From contig JACOYG010000024.1 in the NCBI GenBank assembly GCA_016181985.1, positions 1 through 11,061 of the forward strand: a stretch of DNA of 11,061 nucleotides, in the 5' to 3' direction. Position 1 is the stretch's first letter. Every line of letters starts with the position of its first letter. Below, one piece after another: positions 6,590 through 11,061 of this stretch. The DNA comes from Candidatus Nealsoniibacteriota bacterium (GTDB lineage Bacteria > Patescibacteriota > Minisyncoccia > Minisyncoccales > MHMH01). Position numbers and translations under genes: made by a program. Under the pieces are notes generated by a model. The model did not search any database. It worked only from the letters and a program-made list of their open reading frames with translations, and was not told the DNA's origin.

Positions 6590-7732
6590 TTAATGCTGAT
6601 GCTTTTGGTAAAGATCATCGGCCGTCCAGCTGACCGGCTTATCCTTGATCTCTTTTTCTAAATTATAAACTAACTTATCGAGTTTAAAATAAAGATTTTT
6701 TTGCTTTCTTGGCTTAGCTTTGTCTAAGGCGTAAGAAAAAAGAATGGGCACGGCTAAGGTTGTATCGGCGTAAACTACAACCGTATCCTTTAATTCGTTG
6801 GGATTGATTTTTCCCCAAGAAACCGCTTCCTGCGGAGTTGCGCCGCTCAACCCTCCCCACTGGGGACTGTCCATAGTCACTTGGATAAAATAATCGTGAC
6901 TGCCTCTTTCAATTCCCAAACATTCCCAAAGATATGGCTGTGTTTGCATATAGAAATTTTTCGGAGAACCGCCGCCCAGCAAAATAGCGCCATTTTTTTT
7001 GGCGGCGTTCACAATGGCGACCGTTTCCATCACATCCCAATTGGGATTAATATGCAGATCGATTGATCCCTTTCTTTCCAAACCCTTGTGCCTCGCTTTA
7101 TTAAAATTGGATAAATCCATGCCATAAGTGCTGTCCCCCGGAGAAGAAGTATAAACGGGAATATTATATTTGGCGGCTTGCGCCAAAATAGACACTTCGG
7201 GGTTGGGAGCGTCTTTTAAGAGACATTTGCCGAGATAATTATGAAATTCCGATGAGGAAATAACTCCCCGCGGCGCTTTTTTATCCAATAAAACATTCCG
7301 AGTCCATTTATCGGTGTTTAACAAAGTGTCGGTGGTTAAAAAAATATCGTAAATCCTGACTACGCCGTGCTTATACAGGGTCGTGTCATCTATCTGCCAA
7401 GTTCCCTTGTATAGGGGAAAATTCAGAGCAAAATGAGTATCATGATAAAGATTGGCGCCGGTAGCGATAATAAAATCAATGAAACCTTTTTCCATCATCG
7501 AAACAAAAAGTCCGGACATGCCGGCCGGAGTTAATGCTCCGGCAATGGTTAAACCGATAGTTGTATCGTTTTTTTGAGCCAGCATTTTTTCGGCCAAAAG
7601 ACGGCTGGCTTCGCCGAGTCTGGCTGCGTTATAAGCTTGATAATAATTTTCAACCAAGTCGGAAACCAAAAGGCCCTTCTTTAATTTTAAAGATGAGATT
7701 TTTTTACCTGATAAAAATGGATTCTTCGGCAC
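6590..7732 (-). CDS. Deoxyhypusine synthase-family protein, probably homospermidine-synthase-like (SpeY type)
   Basis: A 380-residue NAD-dependent aminobutyl transferase. It has TIAGALTPAGMSG (62-74) and TGANLYHDTHF (91-101) for NAD and substrate binding, and GGGSPKNF (253-260), whose Lys258 aligns with the lysine that forms the enzyme-aminobutyl intermediate (Lys329 in human DHS). Eukaryotic and archaeal enzymes have PKHH there; the PKNF form is what I know from bacterial DHS homologues. EAVSWGKI (302-309) and YADTTLAVPIL (321-331) complete the active site. Bacteria lack eIF5A, and in Anabaena a homologue (SpeY) makes homospermidine from putrescine; sharing an operon with PdaD and SpeB fits that. 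The start is GTG at 7732, with a stop five codons upstream, no Shine-Dalgarno, and a 42-nt palindrome 10 nt upstream. Confidence 0.9.
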   Translation of the reverse strand: MPKNPFLSGKKISSLKLKKGLLVSDLVENYYQAYNAARLGEASRLLAEKMLAQKNDTTIGLTIAGALTPAGMSGLFVSMMEKGFIDFIIATGANLYHDTHFALNFPLYKGTWQIDDTTLYKHGVVRIYDIFLTTDTLLNTDKWTRNVLLDKKAPRGVISSSEFHNYLGKCLLKDAPNPEVSILAQAAKYNIPVYTSSPGDSTYGMDLSNFNKARHKGLERKGSIDLHINPNWDVMETVAIVNAAKKNGAILLGGGSPKNFYMQTQPYLWECLGIERGSHDYFIQVTMDSPQWGGLSGATPQEAVSWGKINPNELKDTVVVYADTTLAVPILFSYALDKAKPRKQKNLYFKLDKLVYNLEKEIKDKPVSWTADDLYQKHQH

Positions 7733-7741
7733 AAATTTATG

Positions 7742-7783
7742 GATTTACGAAATCCTCTCAAATTTGAGTGGATTTCGTAAATC
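7742..7783. repeat. 42-nt near-perfect palindrome in the pdaD-DHS gap
   Basis: GATTTACGAAATCC (7742-7755) is the exact reverse complement of GGATTTCGTAAATC (7770-7783). Between them CTCAAATTTGAG (7757-7768) is itself palindromic, leaving only a T-T mismatch at 7756/7769. Each arm is a palindrome on its own and shares its core with secA 12-26. There is no U-run after it on the minus strand, so it is not a classic terminator. As RNA it would fold just upstream of the DHS GTG and could affect its translation, or protect mRNA ends. Confidence 0.8.
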
Positions 7784-7792
7784 AAAATATCG

Positions 7793-8335
7793 TTAGGGAA
7801 TGAAAACAGCGGCGGAAACCACCGAAGTCCATCGGCCGTATTTATCGCCTCTGGATGTTTGAGTAACGTTAGTGGTACGAACTATTTTTCCGGACAACCT
7901 GAAGGCCTGGCGCCTTGAATCCCAAGCTTCTTCGGAATTGAATTTTAAACCCAAGGTGGTAGCTAGCATGGAAGCAGCTAAATCTTCCGCGTAATCTCCG
8001 GCTTTTTCTCTCGTTTCCCCGAAAGGGTGATGCTCTGAAAGATAGCCGTATCTGTTTCTATTTGCCGGAATGGCGCAGCCGACTGAAGCGGCAATTAATC
8101 TGTTGGGTTCGCTGGTGGCGTTTCGGGCCAAAACGACAAAAACAATTTCTCCGGGATTTAATTGTTTTAGACCATTTTGCCAAGTAATTTTTTTGCATCC
8201 GGGCGGCAGAATACTTGAAACCGAAACCAAATTAAAAGGCGCGAGACCAGCGTCCCTTAAAGCGGCTTCGAAGGAAGATAAATAATCTTTGTGAGTTCCC
8301 ACCCCCGAGGTGAGAAAAAATTTCTTTGGTACCAT
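7793..8335 (-). CDS. pdaD: Pyruvoyl-dependent arginine decarboxylase
   Basis: A 180-residue proenzyme that decarboxylates arginine to agmatine. These enzymes self-cleave at a Ser-Ser bond to give a beta chain and an alpha chain with an N-terminal pyruvoyl group. The site is visible as VSVSSILPPG (37-46), cleavage expected between Ser40 and Ser41. FFLTSGVGTHKDYLSSFEAALRDAG opens the protein as in archaeal homologues; YLSEHHPFGETREKAGDYAEDLA (98-120) carries the conserved glutamate of the GExxE segment. Full length is normal (about 165-195). It is the first gene of the long operon. ATG at 8335 lies 14 nt after an AAAGGAGG, wider than usual. It ends 60 nt before the DHS-like gene. Histidine or aspartate decarboxylation is unlikely given the SSILPPG signature and the agmatinase partner. 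Confidence 0.95.
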   Translation of the reverse strand: MVPKKFFLTSGVGTHKDYLSSFEAALRDAGLAPFNLVSVSSILPPGCKKITWQNGLKQLNPGEIVFVVLARNATSEPNRLIAASVGCAIPANRNRYGYLSEHHPFGETREKAGDYAEDLAASMLATTLGLKFNSEEAWDSRRQAFRLSGKIVRTTNVTQTSRGDKYGRWTSVVSAAVFIP

Positions 8336-8339
8336 TTAA

Positions 8340-8378
8340 TTAGCAGCAGCCTCCTTTTGGTGATTTTTTCTTTGCCAT
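8340..8378 (-). CDS. Possible 12-codon leader ORF upstream of pdaD
   Basis: ATG at 8378 opens MAKKKSPKGGCC and stops at TAA (8342-8340), four bases before the pdaD ATG. The Shine-Dalgarno-like AAAGGAGG that serves pdaD lies inside this ORF (codons KGG). There is no own ribosome binding site, but a start near the 5' end of the transcript is possible. Lysine-rich with a terminal Cys-Cys. It may be a translated leader, or chance; I cannot decide. Confidence 0.25.
   Translation of the reverse strand: MAKKKSPKGGCC
8350..8357 (-). promoter_or_regulatory. Shine-Dalgarno for pdaD
   Basis: AAAGGAGG on the minus strand, a near-full anti-SD match, ending 14 nt before the pdaD ATG. It is one of few strong sites in this window, where most genes have AT-rich leaders. 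The long spacing suggests either a flexible distance or the small leader ORF in between. Confidence 0.6.
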
Positions 8379-8412
8379 TTTATTAAAATATTTTTATAAT
8401 TCGACTTATTAA

Positions 8413-8443
8413 TTAATAATTGCATTTCTGAAAAAAAAGTCAA
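8413..8443 (-). promoter_or_regulatory. Candidate promoter of the polyamine operon
   Basis: Minus-strand TTGACT (8443-8438) followed, after 19 bases, by TATTAA (8418-8413). An alternative -10 is TATAAA at 8398-8393, without a good -35. The AT-rich stretch from 8379 to 8471 between the terminator and pdaD is the only plausible place for the operon promoter. Confidence 0.4.
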
Positions 8444-8471
8444 TATGTGAATAACTAAAATTATGAATCGT

Positions 8472-8508
8472 AAACAAAAGTTCCGTTCAATGAACGGAAC
8501 TTTTGTTT
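8472..8508. terminator. Bidirectional rho-independent terminator
   Basis: Perfect 18-base arms AAACAAAAGTTCCGTTCA (8472-8489) and its reverse complement (8491-8508) around one central base. The GC-containing core GTTCCGTTCA is flanked by A-runs on one side and T-runs on the other, so both strands read hairpin then TTTTGTTT. On the minus strand it ends the DUF5701-like gene, whose stop is 36 nt upstream, and insulates pdaD. Confidence 0.9.
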
Positions 8509-8544
8509 GCCAAATTTCCAATTACCAAAAACCAAAATCCAAAT

Positions 8545-9225
8545 TTAACTGCGGCAGGAAGCAGAACCATAGCGCGGACCGGCACCACCCGACGGACTAG
8601 CGCCCAGCCTAGGCTCGCCATTCCACAGGCTCAGACAGGGCACAAGGCCGGACCCATAGCGAGAGCCGGGCAAATCCATATAATGCCCTCCTTTGTCTGT
8701 ATCGAGCGCTTGGGTGCCAGACTGTAATACCGAGGAACAACCCTCAAACCAAGTCTGACCCCTGCGATCCTGTTTTTGGAATTCAATAATGCAGTTGTCT
8801 GGAGAAACCTTTAACATCTGTGTTCCATCTTCAGCGTCGTAAATAAGATACAAATATGGATTAGGAATAATATCTTTTGCATCAGTCAAATTTGGCAAGT
8901 GAAGATAGTTCTGCCCTGTTTTTCCTTGCCAAACCAAATGTTTCATGAATTGGTATGGATTGAGCAATTTCGGCCCAACCACGACCAAGTAATTATCCTG
9001 CCCCTTTTCAGGTTTTAAAAGTTCTTTGGCCATATCCCTGAATTGCGGCTCAGTCATGCCAATGGTTTCCGGGATCTTCGCCGCAATAATTGCTCTTAGT
9101 TGATATTCCAAATCTCTCTGAAAATAACGCGTCAACGATTTTTGAAGAATTCTTAACGCATCGGGAACTCTTCCAGACCGCCTTATATTCTCCAGCACTA
9201 TCTGTTCTTCCTTGGTAATCGACAT
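8545..9225 (-). CDS. DUF5701-like conserved hypothetical protein
   Basis: 226 residues from ATG at 9225 (MSITKEEQIVLENIRRSGR), chosen because GGGGAGGT ends 4 nt upstream; an ATG 16 codons earlier has no such site. Soluble, with no signal peptide or membrane segment. The N-terminus is helical (1-75), then VVVGPKLLNPYQFMKHLVWQGKTG, then NPYLYLIYDAEDGTQML. The C-terminus PGSRYGSGLVPCLSLWNGEPRLG...YGSASC (186-224) resembles the SRxGxxxVPxLWxxxxxPxLGxxxxxxxxxxLGSASC signature that I recall for DUF5701. The function of that family is not known to me. Four cysteines (C145, C163, C197, C224) are present without a clear metal motif. It has its own promoter and a strong terminator, hence is a monocistronic unit. 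Confidence 0.7.
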   Translation of the reverse strand: MSITKEEQIVLENIRRSGRVPDALRILQKSLTRYFQRDLEYQLRAIIAAKIPETIGMTEPQFRDMAKELLKPEKGQDNYLVVVGPKLLNPYQFMKHLVWQGKTGQNYLHLPNLTDAKDIIPNPYLYLIYDAEDGTQMLKVSPDNCIIEFQKQDRRGQTWFEGCSSVLQSGTQALDTDKGGHYMDLPGSRYGSGLVPCLSLWNGEPRLGASPSGGAGPRYGSASCRS

Positions 9226-9229
9226 TTGT

Positions 9230-9237
9230 ACCTCCCC
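9230..9237 (-). promoter_or_regulatory. Shine-Dalgarno deciding the DUF5701-like start
   Basis: GGGGAGGT on the minus strand, with GGAGG 5 nt before the ATG at 9225. It is the best-placed ribosome binding site in the window and argues against the earlier in-frame ATG at 9273, which would also leave the mapped promoter inside the gene. Confidence 0.85.
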
Positions 9238-9252
9238 ATTTTTTATTGGCAA

Positions 9253-9270
9253 GTTTACTACGTAGTTTAC
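9253..9270. promoter_or_regulatory. Operator-like repeat overlapping the DUF5701 promoter -10
   Basis: On the minus strand GTAAAC-TACGTA-GTAAAC: a direct repeat of GTAAAC around a TACGTA palindrome, containing the 10-base palindrome ACTACGTAGT (9257-9266). It overlaps the -10 box and the expected transcription start, the usual place for a repressor site. Confidence 0.45.
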
Positions 9271-9292
9271 CACGCCACTTATTTTGTGTCAA
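9264..9292 (-). promoter_or_regulatory. Promoter of the DUF5701-like gene
   Basis: Perfect -35 TTGACA (9292-9287), 17-base spacer, -10 TAAACT (9269-9264). The start would fall near 9257, giving a leader of about 32 nt with the strong Shine-Dalgarno. The -35 lies within the last codons of murB (LDTK-stop). Confidence 0.7.
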
Positions 9293-10172
9293 GATACTTA
9301 ATTTCTTCTTCGATTTCAATTCCGAATTTATTTTTTACTTCTTTTTTTGCCAGATCAATCAAATCTAAGACGTCTTTTGATTTGGCTCCTCCAAGATTAA
9401 CTATGAAATTGGCATGATGTTCTGAAATTTGAGCTCCGCCGATAGTCCTGCCTTTTAAGCCGGCTTTTTCAATCAAGTCTCTTGCCCGGATATTTTCCAG
9501 ATTCTTAAAAATACTGCCGGCTGAAGGCTCAGCAGGATGCTTTTCCTTTCTATAACTTAAAATTTCCTTAACTTTTTCTTTCACTTTATCACCTCTTTTC
9601 ATTTCCAATTCGCATGAGAAAATAATCAAATCAGGATTTTCTTTGAAAATACTTGACCTGTAAGAAAATCTGCAATCTTTATTATTAAAATTTCTGATTT
9701 TAATTTTGAAATTATTATTTTGGATTTTGGATTTTGGATTTTGGATTTCCAAAACTATGACAGTTTTGGTGATATCTTTCATTTCTGCCCCAAAAGCCCC
9801 GGCATTACCCCTGATCGCTCCTCCAACCGTAGCTCCCGGTATGCCCGAGGCCCACTCCATGCCGGATAAACCGGCATTGGATGTAATACTAACTAATTTT
9901 GCTAAACTTACACCTGCGCCGGCAATTACTCTTGAATTTACAATTTTCAATTTACAATTTTCAATTTTGATCACCAATCCCTTAAATCCTTCATCGGAAA
10001 CTAAAAGATTGCTCCCGCCGCCTAAAATAAAAAGGGGGATTTTTTCTTTTTTGGCAAAAGAAACTGCCCTAATCAAATCTTCTTTATTTTCGACAGCACA
10101 AAAATACTTAGCCGGTCCGCCAATCTTAAAAGTCGTATATTCTTTCAATAAAACGTTCTTTTGAATTTTCAT
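9279..10172 (-). CDS. murB: UDP-N-acetylenolpyruvoylglucosamine reductase
   Basis: A 297-residue FAD enzyme that reduces UDP-GlcNAc-enolpyruvate to UDP-MurNAc with NADPH, the second committed step of peptidoglycan synthesis. Motifs: TTFKIGGPAKYF (13-24), GGGSNLL (51-57, FAD pyrophosphate), GIPGATVGGAIRGNAGAFG (110-128), FSYRSSIF (169-176), PAEPSAGSIFKN (213-224; Ser220 aligns with the proton-donor serine), GGAQISEHHANFIVN and a terminal EEEIKYL. It lacks the extra domain loop of E. coli MurB, as in type II enzymes. Two non-conserved inserts, residues about 69-78 (KIENCKLKIV) and 142-160 (EIQNPKSKIQNNNFKIKIR), are encoded by tandem AT-rich repeats. ATG at 10172 has no Shine-Dalgarno; its own promoter and a hairpin leader lie upstream. 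It is followed after 53 nt by the DUF5701-like gene, which has a separate promoter. Confidence 0.97.
   Translation of the reverse strand: MKIQKNVLLKEYTTFKIGGPAKYFCAVENKEDLIRAVSFAKKEKIPLFILGGGSNLLVSDEGFKGLVIKIENCKLKIVNSRVIAGAGVSLAKLVSITSNAGLSGMEWASGIPGATVGGAIRGNAGAFGAEMKDITKTVIVLEIQNPKSKIQNNNFKIKIRNFNNKDCRFSYRSSIFKENPDLIIFSCELEMKRGDKVKEKVKEILSYRKEKHPAEPSAGSIFKNLENIRARDLIEKAGLKGRTIGGAQISEHHANFIVNLGGAKSKDVLDLIDLAKKEVKNKFGIEIEEEIKYLDTK
9717..9744. repeat. Four perfect 7-bp tandem units inside murB
   Basis: ATTTTGG repeated four times on the plus strand, followed by a partial fifth. The coding strand reads IQNPKSKIQN. Because the unit is not a multiple of three, gain or loss of a single unit would shift the murB frame. 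Confidence 0.85.
9935..9962. repeat. Perfect 14-bp tandem duplication inside murB
   Basis: AATTTACAATTTTC twice in a row, followed by a partial third unit (AATTTT). It encodes IENCKLKIVN on the minus strand, in a turn between two FAD-domain strands. Same AT-rich style as the repeat at 9717-9744 and that in secA at 327-355. Confidence 0.85.
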
Positions 10173-10189
10173 ATTTTAGAAATTTAAAA

Positions 10190-10235
10190 GGGCGGGAAAA
10201 AACTCCAATTCAAAGAATTTAGTGAGTACCCGCCC
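10190..10235 (-). promoter_or_regulatory. Structured 5' leader of murB, attenuator-like
   Basis: On the minus strand GGGCGGG (10235-10229) pairs with CCCGCCC (10196-10190). Between them ACTC pairs with GAGT and AATTC with GAATT around a TTT loop. CCCGCCC is followed by TTTT. The predicted transcription start is at about 10236, so the hairpin begins at the very 5' end of the mRNA, 18 nt before the ATG. It could be an attenuator, a 5' stabiliser or a dispersed repeat. Confidence 0.55.
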
Positions 10236-10242
10236 AATTATC

Positions 10243-10271
10243 ATTATAGCAAAATCAAAAAAATCACACAA
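10243..10271 (-). promoter_or_regulatory. Promoter of murB
   Basis: Consensus -10 TATAAT (10248-10243) with TTGTGT (10271-10266) 17 bases upstream as -35. It sits in the gap between the upstream terminator and the murB leader, as expected for the start of a new unit. Confidence 0.75.
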
Positions 10272-10294
10272 TAGCAGCTATCAATGCGTAGAAT

Positions 10295-10346
10295 AAAAAA
10301 GGCGGACAATATTATCCTTCGGTTTTACTCAGGATAAATCGTCCGC
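10295..10346 (-). terminator. Rho-independent terminator of the ADP-ribosylglycohydrolase unit
   Basis: Minus strand GCGGAC (complement of 10341-10346) pairs with GTCCGC (complement of 10302-10307), continued inward by ATCCT/AGGAT with small bulges, then CTTTTTT. It lies 11 nt after the stop of the small membrane protein frame. Confidence 0.9.
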
Positions 10347-10356
10347 TTGCAAATTT

Positions 10357-10627
10357 TTATTTAAATTTTTCTAACATTTTACTTTTGTCGCTGTCGGTTA
10401 GTTTTGTATCGCGTTTTTCTTGTTTCTGGCCCGATTTCTGGGCCTCCAGCACTTCTTTTATCTCTGCTTCATGCTTCTGATAAAGTTCTCTGTAAATTTG
10501 TTTTAGCTCTTTTGTCAGCGAAATGACAAAACCAGTAAGAAGGACTATAAGAATATGTAAAATTCAGCTTTCCCGTCCTGAAAAGTTTAACGACCAATAC
10601 GACCATCTCTTTTTCTATCTTTTTCAT
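10357..10627 (-). pseudogene. Small membrane/coiled-coil protein, frame interrupted
   Basis: ATG at 10627, 6 nt after a strong AAGGAGG, opens MKKIEKEMVVLVVKLFRTGKLN and stops at 10469 after 52 codons; the second half of that frame has a non-coding look. A different frame, open from 10563 to the stop at 10357, reads HILIVLLTGFVISLTKELKQ and continues as a charged helix (YRELYQKHEAEIKEVLEAQK...) ending MLEKFK. That is one membrane helix plus a coiled-coil-like tail, but it has no start codon of its own. Skipping one base between about 10566 and 10550 would join both into a protein of roughly 88 residues. A sequencing or assembly error, a real frameshift mutation or +1 recoding are all possible. 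I do not recognise a family. Confidence 0.6.
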
Positions 10628-10633
10628 TGTTTC

Positions 10634-10640
10634 CCTCCTT
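10634..10640 (-). promoter_or_regulatory. Shine-Dalgarno overlapping the upstream stop codon
   Basis: AAGGAGG shares its first two bases with the TAA stop of the ADP-ribosylglycohydrolase gene (TAAGGAGGG). This shows the two genes form one operon and fixes the ATG at 10627 as the intended start of the small protein. Confidence 0.85.
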
Positions 10641-11061
10641 ATTTTATGCTTGCTGGACTGCAAATTTGAAAAAATCTTTCTACAAGCGTTTCAATATATT
10701 CTCGCCTTTCAAGATTCAGCAATAAATTACTCGGGATAAAAGATGATCCATTTAATGCCCCACAAAGCGAACCTGCAATACTTGCGTTAGAATCCGTATC
10801 GCCGCCGGCAGTGGCTGCCTGCCACACGACAGAAAATGAGTTGGGGCAACTTATAAAAAAAGCATAAGATAAACCGAAGGAATTATAAGCATAAGACGTG
10901 CCATTGCCAAATCGGGAAGCAATTTCCCGATCTATCTTTCCGGTAACGACGTAATCGCGCCAAAAAAAGAAAATCCGATCAATCTGCTCAGAAATCTTAT
11001 CGCCGGTAGCGAATAATTCTTTCTCAACGGTTAAAGCGATAATCTGCAGGTAGTCAAGGAA
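10639..11061 (-). CDS. ADP-ribosylglycohydrolase family protein, C-terminal 140 residues
   Basis: The frame is open from the window edge to TAA at 10639-10641; the N-terminus lies outside. The visible part has the C-terminal signature of the DraG/ARH fold: FGNGTSYAYNSFGLSYAFFISCPNSF (51-76), then AATAGGDTDSNASIAGSLCGAL (82-103), whose Asp88 and Asp90 are the expected Mg2+ ligands of GGDTD, then IPSNLL and a final helix. Such enzymes remove ADP-ribose from arginine, serine or other acceptors, or hydrolyse related nucleoside conjugates; the substrate cannot be read from this part. The neighbouring ADP-ribosyltransferase, if any, is not in the window. The SN after GGDTD replaces the more common TI/TA. 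It is followed by a translationally close small membrane protein and a terminator. Confidence 0.9.
   Translation of the reverse strand, partial: FLDYLQIIALTVEKELFATGDKISEQIDRIFFFWRDYVVTGKIDREIASRFGNGTSYAYNSFGLSYAFFISCPNSFSVVWQAATAGGDTDSNASIAGSLCGALNGSSFIPSNLLLNLERREYIETLVERFFQICSPASIK

Noticed and set aside
7742..7783. Rho-independent terminator after pdaD
   Set aside because: The stem is AT-rich and no T-run follows on the minus strand; shared sequence with secA favours a repeat element.
8336..8521. Minus-strand 61-codon frame upstream of pdaD
   Set aside because: It begins inside the perfect bidirectional terminator, has no ribosome binding site, and its composition follows AT-rich intergenic DNA; the promoter region is a better explanation.
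9706..10164. Plus-strand 152-codon frame opposite murB
   Set aside because: All conserved MurB motifs are on the minus strand; the frame is an antisense shadow and includes the tandem repeats.
1..11061. CRISPR array, tRNA or rRNA genes, transposase, toxin-antitoxin or phage genes
   Set aside because: I saw no regularly spaced repeats, tRNA-like cloverleaf with CCA-type end, rRNA signature, or proteins of these classes on either strand.

Overview
The window looks like a chromosomal segment of a Patescibacteria (Candidate Phyla Radiation) bacterium, most likely Parcubacteria-like. This is inferred from short, densely packed genes, moderate-to-low GC, many starts without a Shine-Dalgarno, a SecA with lineage-type insertions, small hypothetical proteins, and palindromic and low-complexity repeats sitting inside reading frames. 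TGA is used as an ordinary stop (for example speB and the SET gene), so this is not a recoded lineage. Every gene I support lies on the minus strand, so the window reads right to left.

Right end (11061 to about 10295): the C-terminal half of an ADP-ribosylglycohydrolase family protein. Its stop codon overlaps the ribosome binding site of a small membrane/coiled-coil protein, which is broken by a one-base frame change. A rho-independent terminator follows.

Centre-right (10271 to 8472): murB, with its own promoter, a structured 5' leader and two tandem AT-rich repeats inside the coding sequence. Next is a DUF5701-like protein of unknown function, with a good sigma70-type promoter and an operator-like repeat embedded at the end of murB. 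A strong bidirectional terminator closes this unit.

Centre and left (8443 to 1): one long probable operon in the order pdaD, deoxyhypusine-synthase-like gene, speB, SET-domain gene, GNAT-like gene, ECF S component, DUF1893 gene, EamA transporter, secA (cut by the window edge). After a 60 nt gap behind pdaD that holds a 42 nt palindrome, the genes overlap or lie within 22 nt of each other. The first three enzymes form a polyamine route: arginine to agmatine (PdaD), agmatine to putrescine (SpeB), and putrescine to a larger amine, probably homospermidine, by the DHS-like enzyme. The SET gene is translationally coupled to speB.

The most unusual features are the following. A 15-bp palindromic core is shared between the polyamine intergenic region and the secA reading frame. 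Several more palindromes or low-complexity inserts lie inside secA and murB. The SecA helical wing domain is strongly shortened. The murB transcript appears to start directly in a structured hairpin. All functional assignments come from reading motifs by eye; no database search was possible.
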